64,000 nucleotides of DNA from Lachnospiraceae bacterium UBA7196 (GTDB taxonomy: Bacteria > Bacillota > Clostridia > Lachnospirales > Lachnospiraceae): positions 36,996 through 100,995 of the forward strand of contig DKUU01000023.1 of NCBI GenBank assembly GCA_002490835.1, given 5' to 3'. Shown here in pieces: positions 27,285-36,013 of the stretch (position 1 is the first letter of the stretch; each line of letters opens with the position of its first letter). Below the pieces are notes generated by a model that was given only the letters and a program-made list of their open reading frames with translations, ran no database searches and had not been told where the DNA came from. The translations under genes were made by a program, and so were the position numbers.

Positions 27285-27591
27285 TCCTATGAAATCATTA
27301 TACACATGATTTTCTACAAGCGATGTGAATCCTATGTGAATAAATAAAATTATGACATATTTGTCATTTTTAGAAAAGTTAAGAATTGTTGATAACCTCT
27401 CATTTATTCTTCTGTTATCCTAAGTTCTTAACAACTTTATCCATCATTAAGATGGTAGATAAATCCTGATAAAAATGACCTTATTCACATATCTACATCC
27501 TTTATGATGAAGATGATGAAATAATTATTTATTTTATTACTTAAATCTGCACCCTCAAACACGAATAAGAAAGAAAGGAAGTTATTCACAG
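27285..27591. other. oriC part 2 (dnaA-dnaN intergenic region)
   Basis: A 307-base AT-rich spacer. One-mismatch DnaA boxes lie at 27387-27395 (minus), 27481-27489 and 27582-27590 (both TTATTCACA), and a weaker TTATCCATC at 27437-27445. The very AT-rich stretch at about 27515-27545 is a good candidate for the unwinding element, with GATGA repeats next to it. The last box lies between the dnaN ribosome site and its ATG. Confidence 0.8.
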
Positions 27592-28701
27592 ATGAAAATT
27601 GTATGCACGAAAGCAAACTTATTAAACGGCGTTCAGACAGTATCAAAGGCAGTACCCAATAAAACTACCATGTCCATCTTAGAATGTATCTTGGTAGAAG
27701 CTGCTGAAAATGAGATTAAACTGACTGCCAACGATATGGAACTTGGCATTGAAACTGTAATCGAAGGAGATGTCGTTGAATCAGGAACGATCGCTCTTGA
27801 TGCAAAGATTTTTTTAGAGATCGTAAGAAAACTTCCTGATAATGATATCACGATTGAAACGGATCCTTCTTTTAAGACAACGATTACCTGTGAAAAAGCA
27901 AAATTTAATATCATAGGAAAATCTGGGGAAGATTTTTCTTATCTTCCTGAAATAGAAAGAAATGATTCGCTGGTTGTTTCCCAATTTACGTTAAAGGAAG
28001 TGATCCGGCAGACCATTTTTTCTATTGCGGACAATGAAAATAATAAGTTGATGACAGGAGAACTGTTTGAGATAGAAAATGACACCTTAAAAGTGGTTTC
28101 TCTTGACGGCCATCGCATTTCTATCAGAAAAATTGAATTAAAAAATTCTTATGACCATAAAAAAGTCGTTGTTCCGGGAAAAACATTGAGTGAAGTCAGC
28201 AAGATCCTTTCCGGAGATATGGATAAAGATGTGAATATTTTCTTTACCGATAAGCATATTTTGTTTGAATTTAACGATACGCTTGTGGTTTCCAGACTGA
28301 TCGAAGGGGAATACTTTAAGATAGATCAGATGCTTTCAAGCGATTATGAAACAAAGATAAAAATGAATAAGAGGGATCTTCTTGATTGTATCGACAGAGC
28401 GACGCTTCTTGTAAAAGAGGGAGATAAAAAGCCGGTCATCATTGACGTAAAGGATATTTCGATGCAGCTTAAGATGAATTCTACTGTCGGCAGCATGGAT
28501 GAAGAAATCGATATCGAAAAAGAAGGAAAGGATATCAAGATTGGGTTTAATCCTAAGTTTTTGATCGATGCGCTGCGTGTGATAGAGGATGAAGAGATTT
28601 TGATCTATATGGTGAATCCGAAGGCGCCGTGTTTTATCAAGGATGAGAAGGAAAGTTATATTTATATGATTCTGCCGGTGAATTTTATAAATGTGGAATA
28701 G
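27592..28701 (+). CDS. dnaN: DNA polymerase III beta subunit (sliding clamp)
   Basis: Ring-shaped processivity clamp of DNA polymerase. It is 369 residues long with the three-domain beta-clamp layout. It begins MKIVCTKANLLNGVQTVSKAVPNKTTMSILECILVEA-like (positions 1-35), and the conserved end segment is YMILPVNF. AAGAAAGGAAG precedes the ATG. A DnaA box overlaps the spacer between ribosome site and start. A 135-base structured element follows the stop codon by 6 bases. Confidence 0.97.
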   Translation: MKIVCTKANLLNGVQTVSKAVPNKTTMSILECILVEAAENEIKLTANDMELGIETVIEGDVVESGTIALDAKIFLEIVRKLPDNDITIETDPSFKTTITCEKAKFNIIGKSGEDFSYLPEIERNDSLVVSQFTLKEVIRQTIFSIADNENNKLMTGELFEIENDTLKVVSLDGHRISIRKIELKNSYDHKKVVVPGKTLSEVSKILSGDMDKDVNIFFTDKHILFEFNDTLVVSRLIEGEYFKIDQMLSSDYETKIKMNKRDLLDCIDRATLLVKEGDKKPVIIDVKDISMQLKMNSTVGSMDEEIDIEKEGKDIKIGFNPKFLIDALRVIEDEEILIYMVNPKAPCFIKDEKESYIYMILPVNFINVE

Positions 28702-28707
28702 TAAATA

Positions 28708-28842
28708 GTACATGAAAGTTTAATTTTTACGTCGTCGCGCTTTCGCTCCACAAAAAACGCAATGGACGCTAAACTCGTGAAAGACCTCGTTAAGCGCCAG
28801 CGTTTTTTGAGGGACTCCTTAAAAAATTAAACTTTCATGTAC
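28708..28842. mobile_element. MITE-like element with 21-bp terminal inverted repeats
   Basis: The two ends, 28708-28728 and 28822-28842, are perfect 21-base inverted repeats beginning GTACATGAAAG. Nested inside, CAAAAAACGC (28751-28760) and GCGTTTTTTG (28800-28809) form a second perfect 10-bp inverted repeat around a third imperfect palindrome. The trinucleotide ATA flanks both ends (28705-28707 and 28843-28845), a possible target duplication. No ORF is encoded. It could be a non-autonomous transposable element or a large structured RNA/terminator. Confidence 0.6.
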
Positions 28843-28860
28843 ATAAGATATTGGTATATT

Positions 28861-29079
28861 ATGATGAAAATTATAAAGATAAAAGATGATCATATAAAAT
28901 TGGGGCAAGCGTTAAAATTAGCAGGACTGGTGGAATCCGGGGTGGATGCGAAGATGGATATTCAGGAAGGTCTTGTGAAAGTAAATGGGGAAGTAGAGTT
29001 GCAGCGCGGCAAGAAAATATTTGACGGCGATGTGATAGAATATGACGGACAGCAGATCATGATAAAGAGTAAAGATTGA
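28861..29079 (+). CDS. yaaA: S4 domain RNA-binding protein (YaaA/RlbA-like)
   Basis: A 72-residue protein made of one S4 RNA-binding domain (KLGQALKLAGLVESGVDAK, then VNGEVELQRGKKIFDGDVIEY). It is found between dnaN and recF in most Firmicutes and is linked to ribosome biogenesis in Bacillus. Starts at 28861 or 28864 are both possible, and neither has a clear ribosome site. The open frame also reads backwards into the inverted repeat. The insertion-like element directly upstream probably changed its expression signals. Confidence 0.88.
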   Translation: MMKIIKIKDDHIKLGQALKLAGLVESGVDAKMDIQEGLVKVNGEVELQRGKKIFDGDVIEYDGQQIMIKSKD

Positions 29080-29148
29080 TTGAATTGATAAAAAAGTCAG
29101 ATAATCGATTGAAAGCAATAAATCGTTCTGACAGGATGGAAGATTAAA

Positions 29149-30225
29149 ATGATCATAAAATCATTGGAGCTTGCGGATTTTAGAAATTATGATTCCTTAC
29201 ATATTGATTTTAGTGAAGGAACCAATATCTTATATGGCGACAATGCGCAGGGAAAGACAAATATCTTGGAAGCGATCTTTTTGTCAGCCACAACGAAATC
29301 CCATAAGGGGAGCAAAGATAAGGACGTCGTTAATTTTGAAAAAGAAGAAGCGCATATCAGGACTTATCTGTTAAAGAATGAAGATGAAATCAGAATCGAT
29401 ATGCACCTTCGAAAAAATAAAACAAAAGGAATCGCGATTGACGGGCAAAAAATAAAAAAAGCTTCCGAACTTCTTGGATTGTTGAACGTCGTGTTCTTTT
29501 CTCCGGAAGATCTCACTATCATAAAAAATGGACCTGCAGAACGAAGACGTTTTGTAGATATGGAATTATGCCAATTGGATTCCTTTTATATTTATAATCT
29601 GAATCATTATAATAAGATCGTCAATCAGAGAAATAAGCTTTTGAAAGACATGTATTTCAATCCTTCTCTTAGAGAAACTTTAAATATATGGGATTCTCAA
29701 TTGGTATCTTTTGGCAGCAAAATCATAGAGAGAAGAGAACTTTTTGTAAAACAGTTAAATGAGATCATATATGAGATTCACAAAAAACTCTCAGGCAATA
29801 AAGAAGAACTTGTTATAAAATATGAACCTGACGTTTTGATAGAAGAATATGAAAAAACATTATTTTCCTGTCAGGAAAGAGATGTTAAGTTAAAACAAAC
29901 TACCGTCGGTCCCCATAGAGATGATTTTTCTTTTATGGTTGGAGATGTTGATATCAGAAAATTCGGATCCCAAGGACAGCAGCGGACGGCAGCTTTATCC
30001 TTAAAGTTATCGGAAATAGAGCTGGTCAAAAAACTGACAAAAGATAATCCGGTACTGCTTTTGGATGATGTACTGTCGGAACTTGACAGCAACAGGCAAA
30101 ATTATCTGCTCAGTACGATTGGAGATATTCAAACGATTATCACCTGTACGGGATTGGATGAATTTGTCAATAATAGATTTGAGATCAATAAAGTGTTTCA
30201 AATAGAAAACGGCAGCATCGTTTAA
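29149..30225 (+). CDS. recF: DNA replication and repair protein RecF
   Basis: SMC-like ATPase that helps load RecA at gaps. It is 358 residues long. Walker A is YGDNAQGKTNILEA, the ABC signature is FGSQGQQRTAALSLKL, and Walker B is PVLLLDDVLSELD. It lies 69 bases after the S4 gene and 19 bases before gyrB's start, in the usual order. Confidence 0.97.
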   Translation: MIIKSLELADFRNYDSLHIDFSEGTNILYGDNAQGKTNILEAIFLSATTKSHKGSKDKDVVNFEKEEAHIRTYLLKNEDEIRIDMHLRKNKTKGIAIDGQKIKKASELLGLLNVVFFSPEDLTIIKNGPAERRRFVDMELCQLDSFYIYNLNHYNKIVNQRNKLLKDMYFNPSLRETLNIWDSQLVSFGSKIIERRELFVKQLNEIIYEIHKKLSGNKEELVIKYEPDVLIEEYEKTLFSCQERDVKLKQTTVGPHRDDFSFMVGDVDIRKFGSQGQQRTAALSLKLSEIELVKKLTKDNPVLLLDDVLSELDSNRQNYLLSTIGDIQTIITCTGLDEFVNNRFEINKVFQIENGSIV

Positions 30226-30244
30226 CACAGAAATGGAGAAAAGA

Positions 30245-32185
30245 ATGGCGGCAAATTTTGATGAAACTGTGAACAATGAATACGGCGCGGATCAGATTCA
30301 GATATTAGAGGGTCTGGAAGCGGTGAGAAAAAGACCGGGTATGTATATCGGAAGTACATCTTTACGCGGACTTCATCATCTGGTTTATGAAATTGTGGAT
30401 AATTCTGTGGATGAGGCTTTGGCTGGCGTTTGTACGGAAATTCATGTGACCGTTAATCAGGATAATTCCGTGACGGTGGAAGATAACGGGCGCGGTATTC
30501 CTGTCGGTATCAATCATAAAGCCGGTATTCCTGCCGTTGAAGTCGTATTTACCGTTTTACATGCGGGCGGAAAGTTCGGCGGCGGCGGATATAAGGTGTC
30601 CGGCGGTCTTCACGGTGTGGGCGCTTCTGTGGTCAATGCGCTTTCTGACTGGCTGGAAGTGGATATCTGTCATGAGGGTGAAATTTATCATCAGCGTTAT
30701 GAGAGAGGACATGCCTGCAATAAATTAAAGGTGATCGGTAAATGCGCGCCAGATAAAACAGGTACGAGAGTACAGTTCAAGCCTGACGGCACGATTTTTG
30801 AAGAGACGGTATTCGAATATGATACTTTGAAAACCAGACTTCGTGAGACTGCTTTTTTGACTAAGGGATTAAAGATTATTTTAACAGATGACAGAGATGA
30901 TCAGAAACAGGAAAAAACTTTCCACTATGAGGGTGGTATCAAGGAGTTTGTCAGTTACTTAAACAGAAGCAAAGAGTTTTTGTATGAACAGATCATGTAT
31001 TTTGAGGGCACAAAAAACGGCGTTTATGTGGAAGTAGCCCTGCAGCATAATGATTCTTATAATGAGAGTGTATATACGTTTGTTAATAATATTAACACAC
31101 CCGAAGGCGGCACGCATCTGGTAGGTTTTAGAAATGCGCTCACAAAGACTTTTAACGATTATGCGAGAAATAATAAACTGTTAAAAGAAAGTGAGGCGAA
31201 TCTTTCCGGTGAGGATATCAGGGAAGGTTTGACTGCAATCATCAGCGTGAAAATCGAGGATCCCCAGTTTGAGGGACAGACGAAACAGAAACTCGGAAAT
31301 TCCGAGGCCAGAGGCGCAGTAGATAATATTGTCAGTGAACAGCTTACCTACTTTTTAGAGCAAAATCCCACTGTGGCGAAAGTGATCTGTGAGAAATCTA
31401 TTTTAGCGCAGAGAGCAAGGGAAGCAGCGAGAAAAGCAAGAGACTTAACCCGCAGAAAGACAGCTTTAGAGGGGACTGCCCTTCCCGGAAAGCTGGCGGA
31501 TTGTTCCGATAAGGATCCGAAAAACTGTGAAATTTATATCGTTGAGGGTGATTCCGCGGGCGGTTCCGCTAAAACGGCCAGAAGCCGTGCAACACAGGCG
31601 ATCCTGCCGCTTCGCGGTAAGATATTGAATGTGGAAAAAGCGCGTCTTGATAAGATTTATGCGAATGCGGAGATCAAGGCGATGATAACAGCTTTCGGTA
31701 CAGGCATTCACGAAGATTTTGATATTACAAAACTTCGTTATGATAAGATCATTATTATGACGGATGCCGATGTGGATGGTGCGCATATCGCTACTTTGAT
31801 GCTCACCTTCATTTATCGCTTTATGCCGGAACTGATTAAACAGGGGCATGTGTATCTGGCAAAACCGCCTTTATATAAGCTTGAGAAAAATCGTCAGGTA
31901 TGGTATGCCTACAGCGATGATGAACTGGATGCGATTTTAGCGGAAGTAGGCCGCGATCAGAATAATAAGATTCAGCGTTATAAAGGACTGGGTGAGATGG
32001 ATGCCGACCAGCTTTGGGAGACGACTATGGATCCGGAGCGGCGTATCCTGCTTCGCGTGAATATGAATGAGGAAGAGGAATCTGAGGTAGACCTTACCTT
32101 TAATACCTTGATGGGGGATAAGGTGGAGCCGCGGAGGATCTTTATCGAGGAGAATGCGAAATTTGTGAAGAACCTAGATATTTAA
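30245..32185 (+). CDS. gyrB: DNA gyrase subunit B
   Basis: ATPase subunit of gyrase, which introduces negative supercoils. It is about 646 residues long. The GHKL ATPase domain has YEIVDNSVDEALAG and GGGYKVSGGLHGVGASVVNALS. The TOPRIM domain has the EGDSAGGSA motif and the DADVDGAH metal-binding motif. The C-terminal signature is RYKGLGEMDADQLWETTM. The frame also opens at 30233, but GGAGAAAAG lies ideally before ATG 30245. Confidence 0.98.
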   Translation: MAANFDETVNNEYGADQIQILEGLEAVRKRPGMYIGSTSLRGLHHLVYEIVDNSVDEALAGVCTEIHVTVNQDNSVTVEDNGRGIPVGINHKAGIPAVEVVFTVLHAGGKFGGGGYKVSGGLHGVGASVVNALSDWLEVDICHEGEIYHQRYERGHACNKLKVIGKCAPDKTGTRVQFKPDGTIFEETVFEYDTLKTRLRETAFLTKGLKIILTDDRDDQKQEKTFHYEGGIKEFVSYLNRSKEFLYEQIMYFEGTKNGVYVEVALQHNDSYNESVYTFVNNINTPEGGTHLVGFRNALTKTFNDYARNNKLLKESEANLSGEDIREGLTAIISVKIEDPQFEGQTKQKLGNSEARGAVDNIVSEQLTYFLEQNPTVAKVICEKSILAQRAREAARKARDLTRRKTALEGTALPGKLADCSDKDPKNCEIYIVEGDSAGGSAKTARSRATQAILPLRGKILNVEKARLDKIYANAEIKAMITAFGTGIHEDFDITKLRYDKIIIMTDADVDGAHIATLMLTFIYRFMPELIKQGHVYLAKPPLYKLEKNRQVWYAYSDDELDAILAEVGRDQNNKIQRYKGLGEMDADQLWETTMDPERRILLRVNMNEEEESEVDLTFNTLMGDKVEPRRIFIEENAKFVKNLDI

Positions 32186-32204
32186 TCAGAAAGGCATGTA
32201 AATT

Positions 32205-34778
32205 ATGGATGACAAAATTTTTGATAAGATAGAGGACGTCGATCTTAAGAAAAAAATGGAAGACTCTTACATCGACTATGCGATGAGCGTTATCGCTGCG
32301 CGTGCGCTTCCGGATGTCAGGGATGGTTTGAAGCCGGTGCAGCGCCGCGTCCTTTATTCGATGATCGAATTGAATAACGGACCCGATAAGCCGCATAGAA
32401 AGAGCGCCCGTATCGTTGGTGATACGATGGGTAAATATCATCCGCACGGCGACAGCTCTATTTACGGAGCTTTGGTTAATATGGCGCAGGAGTGGTCTAC
32501 CAGATATCCGCTGGTGGACGGGCATGGAAATTTCGGTTCCGTGGATGGTGACGGCGCAGCGGCTATGCGATACACAGAGGCACGCCTGAGCAAGATATCT
32601 ATGGAGCTTTTGGCGGATATTAACAAAAATACGGTTGATTTTACACCAAACTTCGATGATACGGAAAAAGAGCCCGTCGTTTTGCCCAGTCGTTATCCAA
32701 ATCTTTTGGTAAACGGTACTTCCGGTATCGCGGTGGGAATGGCGACAAACATTCCCCCTCATAATCTGCGCGAAGTCACGAATGCAGTTGTAAAATTGAT
32801 TGATAATCAGGTGAATGAAGACCGTCAGACAGAAATCGATGAGTTATTGGAAATCGTAAAAGCGCCTGATTTTCCGACTGGTGGTATCATCCTTGGTACC
32901 AAAGGAGCAGAGGAGGCTTACCGTACGGGCCGGGGAAAAGTGCGGGTACGCGCAGTGACGGAAATTGAGACCATGGATAACGGGAAGACCCGTATCATAG
33001 TGACGGAACTTCCTTATATGGTCAATAAGGCAAACCTGATTTTAAAGATAGCTGATTTGGTGAAGTTAAAGAAAATCGACGGCATCACGGATCTGCGCGA
33101 TGAAACAAACCGTGAGGGTATGCGGATCGTGATCGAGCTGAGAAGAGATGCGAATGCGAACGTTATCTTGAATCAGCTTTATAAGCATACACAGTTGCAG
33201 GATTCCTTCGGTGTGATCATGCTGGCTCTTGTCAATAATGAGCCTAAGGTGATGAACCTTTTAGATATGCTGACCCATTATCTGAACCATCAGAAAGATG
33301 TGGTCACCAGAAGGACGAAATACGATCTGGATAAGGCGGAGGAGAGAGACCATATTTTACAGGGTCTGCTCATTGCCTTAGATAATATTGATGAAGTGAT
33401 AAAGATCATCAGAGGCAGTCAGACTACCCAGCTTGCTAAAGAGGGTTTAATTGCAAGATTCGGTCTTTCTGAAGCGCAGGCGCAGGCAATCGTGGATATG
33501 CGTCTGAGAGCTCTGACAGGCTTGGAGAGAGAAAAGCTTGAGAACGAGCATAAGGAACTTCTCATTAAAATCGCAGAGTTAAAGGCGATTCTTGCGGACG
33601 AAAAGCTGCTGCTTGGTGTAATCAAGGATGAGATGCTTCTTACAGCTGATAAATACGGTGATGACAGGAGAAGTAAGATTGGCTTTGACGTCTACGATAT
33701 CAATATGGAAGACTTGATTCCCAGAGATAATACTGTCATCGCTATGACAAGCTTAGGGTATATCAAACGCATGACAGTGGATAACTTTAAGTCCCAGAAC
33801 CGCGGCGGCAAGGGCATCAAGGGAATGCAGACCATTGAGGAAGATTATATCGAGGATCTTCTGATGACGACCACCCACCATTACCTGATGTTCTTTACCA
33901 ATTACGGCAGGGTGTATCGTCTGAAAGCTTATGAAATTCCTGAAGCGAGCCGTACGGCGAGGGGAATTGCAATCGTTAATATTTTACAGCTCAATCCCGG
34001 TGAGAAAATTTCCGCTATGATTCCGATCAAGGATTATGAGGAAAATAAAAACCTTTTCATGGTCACTAAAAAGGGTATCGTAAAGAAAACTTCCATCATG
34101 GAATTTTCCAATGTCAGGAAAAACGGTCTGGCAGCGATTAATTTACGGGACGATGATGAATTAATTGAAGTAAAGACTACTTCCAATGAGACTGAAATTT
34201 TCTTAGTGACAAAGCATGGTATGTGTATTCGTTTCCGCGAGACTGACGTAAGACCTACAGGCCGTTCTTCTATGGGTGTGATTGGTATGAATCTGTCGGA
34301 TCGGGATGAAATCGTGGGAATGCAGCTCGATCATCAGGGCGATTCTCTTCTCATCGTTTCCGAGAATGGCATGGGAAAACGTACCTATCTGGAAGAATTT
34401 ACCGTACAGAAGCGCGGCGGCAAGGGATTAAAGTGCTATAAGATTACCGAAAAGACCGGTAATGTCGTGGGCGTGAAAGCTGTCAATGACGATCATGAGA
34501 TCATGATGATCACCACGGAAGGTATTATCATCCAGCTTCGCATGGAAGATATCTCAACACTCGGCAGGATCACTTCCGGCGTGAAGATGATCAACCTTGA
34601 CAATAACGTAAAGGTTGCCAAGATTGCTAAAGTACGTGAGAAGATCAGCAACGGCGAAGAAGAATTTGAGAACATCGACGATGCCATGGAAGAGATTCCT
34701 GAGAAGGAAAAATATCTCGTAGTCGAAGATTACGACGACGGAAAAGAGTTGAATCTGCCTAAGGAAGAGGAAGAATAG
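32205..34778 (+). CDS. gyrA: DNA gyrase subunit A
   Basis: Breakage-reunion subunit of gyrase. It is 857 residues long. The quinolone region reads GKYHPHGDSSIYGALVNMAQ: Ser is kept at the E. coli S83 position, but Gly occupies the D87 position. The catalytic tyrosine lies in AMRYTEARL. The C-terminal beta-pinwheel contains the GyrA box as QNRGGKGIKG and a second QKRGGKGLK copy, with an acidic tail. It is 19 bases downstream of gyrB and ends at a strong terminator. Confidence 0.98.
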   Translation: MDDKIFDKIEDVDLKKKMEDSYIDYAMSVIAARALPDVRDGLKPVQRRVLYSMIELNNGPDKPHRKSARIVGDTMGKYHPHGDSSIYGALVNMAQEWSTRYPLVDGHGNFGSVDGDGAAAMRYTEARLSKISMELLADINKNTVDFTPNFDDTEKEPVVLPSRYPNLLVNGTSGIAVGMATNIPPHNLREVTNAVVKLIDNQVNEDRQTEIDELLEIVKAPDFPTGGIILGTKGAEEAYRTGRGKVRVRAVTEIETMDNGKTRIIVTELPYMVNKANLILKIADLVKLKKIDGITDLRDETNREGMRIVIELRRDANANVILNQLYKHTQLQDSFGVIMLALVNNEPKVMNLLDMLTHYLNHQKDVVTRRTKYDLDKAEERDHILQGLLIALDNIDEVIKIIRGSQTTQLAKEGLIARFGLSEAQAQAIVDMRLRALTGLEREKLENEHKELLIKIAELKAILADEKLLLGVIKDEMLLTADKYGDDRRSKIGFDVYDINMEDLIPRDNTVIAMTSLGYIKRMTVDNFKSQNRGGKGIKGMQTIEEDYIEDLLMTTTHHYLMFFTNYGRVYRLKAYEIPEASRTARGIAIVNILQLNPGEKISAMIPIKDYEENKNLFMVTKKGIVKKTSIMEFSNVRKNGLAAINLRDDDELIEVKTTSNETEIFLVTKHGMCIRFRETDVRPTGRSSMGVIGMNLSDRDEIVGMQLDHQGDSLLIVSENGMGKRTYLEEFTVQKRGGKGLKCYKITEKTGNVVGVKAVNDDHEIMMITTEGIIIQLRMEDISTLGRITSGVKMINLDNNVKVAKIAKVREKISNGEEEFENIDDAMEEIPEKEKYLVVEDYDDGKELNLPKEEEE

Positions 34779-34793
34779 GAAAATATAAGGTAT

Positions 34794-34833
34794 AAAAAAC
34801 AACCCTTGTCAAATTTCGATAAGGGTTGTTTTT
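34794..34833. terminator. Bidirectional terminator after gyrA
   Basis: A stem of about 16 bp, AAAAACAACCCTTGTC paired with GATAAGGGTTGTTTTT with a G-T type irregularity, encloses the loop AAATTTC. A runs on one side and T runs on the other. It serves gyrA and the convergent XRE regulator gene. Confidence 0.9.
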
Positions 34834-34852
34834 ATGTCGTTTCTCATCATAA

Positions 34853-35800
34853 TTATTCTTTTTCCGGATTATTGCGGTTGATGATGATGGCTGCGATACC
34901 GCAGGCAATACCGGAACAGGCATAGATTGGCGCGGCGTATTGCCAATGCTTTGTAAAAAATCCGCAGGCAAGAAAAACAATTGTTGCAAGTAACATGATA
35001 CAGCCGCAGACAGTTCCTGTTCTTTTTTTGTTCTTATAGGTCTGCGAATTGCGATCATGCTCCAGATTATATTGCCTGATATTATATTTACTCTGCTGCG
35101 TTCCCGCGTAAGTAAAGAGTGTTACCGCAATAGTGATACAGAACATAAAGACAGAACCGATCAGTTCATCTGTATCTATGAATCCGGGCATACCGCCTGA
35201 AGCGATTTCTTTGCCTGTAAACACGAAATCGGAACCAATTGCAAAAATAAGGCCGATGAAAATAAATACCATACCGGAAACGATCAATTTTATAAACTTT
35301 TGATGAAAGGCTTCTTTTTCTTCTTTTGTGTAGAAATCTTCGATATAAGGATGTTCTTTTTCAAAATGTTCGCTCTGCAGACCTGCGACGACAAAAATCG
35401 CCACGGCTATCGCTAAGAAAATGAAAAAGCCGATACCACCTAAAGCTTCCATATCAAAGCCCGGTTTTTCAGGAAGGACTGACATAAGAAAGAGCATTGT
35501 TGTAAGCCCTAACAAAATCAGTCCCACACCCAACGTCATCTGTTTGCTGAATTTGTCAAAGAAGCTGTCATAGTGATTTTTGTCTTCCACATACAGGCTG
35601 CTCACATCCTGTTTGATCATATCGTCCAGATTACAATGGAAGAAATCTGCAAGCTGCAAAAGCTTATCCATTTCCGGGTAACTTGCGTCCGACTCCCATT
35701 TAGAGACGGACTGCCTTGATACCTCCATGGCTTCCGCCAACTGTTCCTGTGTGATGTTGTCACGCTTTCTTAAAAATTGTAAATTCTCGCCTAAACTCAT
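34853..35800 (-). CDS. Membrane-anchored XRE-family regulator
   Basis: A 315-residue protein with an N-terminal Cro/CI-type helix-turn-helix (about residues 5-60: NITQEQLAEAMEVSRQSVSKWESDASYPEMDKLLQLADFF). Five or six membrane helices follow, in pairs, between about residues 90 and 310. This HTH-plus-membrane layout is common in clostridia; such proteins may sense envelope conditions. No target gene is evident. The neighbours are gyrA (convergent) and the rubredoxin fusion gene, so no operon partner is suggested. Confidence 0.87.
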   Translation of the reverse strand: MSLGENLQFLRKRDNITQEQLAEAMEVSRQSVSKWESDASYPEMDKLLQLADFFHCNLDDMIKQDVSSLYVEDKNHYDSFFDKFSKQMTLGVGLILLGLTTMLFLMSVLPEKPGFDMEALGGIGFFIFLAIAVAIFVVAGLQSEHFEKEHPYIEDFYTKEEKEAFHQKFIKLIVSGMVFIFIGLIFAIGSDFVFTGKEIASGGMPGFIDTDELIGSVFMFCITIAVTLFTYAGTQQSKYNIRQYNLEHDRNSQTYKNKKRTGTVCGCIMLLATIVFLACGFFTKHWQYAAPIYACSGIACGIAAIIINRNNPEKE

Positions 35801-35964
35801 ATGTTTGTCACTCCATTCTTATTAGTTTGTTGTGCCGGTCACAGCGTCATCATAAGATGGAAGCGATGTAAAGTCTATCAATTTTATGTTGCTTTTAAAT
35901 ATTTTCATGTAAAGAGGCGGTTGCATTGCCGAAAATACGGGGTTTTCCATTAATTAGACAATCT

Positions 35965-36013
35965 GGGGAGAATGCGCAGCATTCTCTGAATTTTCGCCGC
36001 TAGGCGATAATTC
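35965..36013 (-). repeat. Twin-hairpin repeat, copy 2
   Basis: GAGAATGCGCAGCATTCTC (35968-35986) differs from copy 1 by one base in the loop. A second hairpin (35988-36013) has an 11-bp stem with one mismatch. That hairpin covers the last codons of the rubredoxin fusion gene and holds its TAG stop codon in the loop. Copy 1 lies at 15831-15881. Confidence 0.75.

Noticed and set aside
27500..27545. GATGA repeats near the AT-rich stretch before dnaN as a DnaA-trio motif
   Set aside because: None of the reading phases on either strand fits the trio pattern (purine-A-A/T repeated) without gaps. Only the AT-rich character is retained.
32142..32762. A 206-codon minus-strand frame opposite gyrB/gyrA
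   Set aside because: Shadow of gyrase coding sequence; no ribosome site and no domain.
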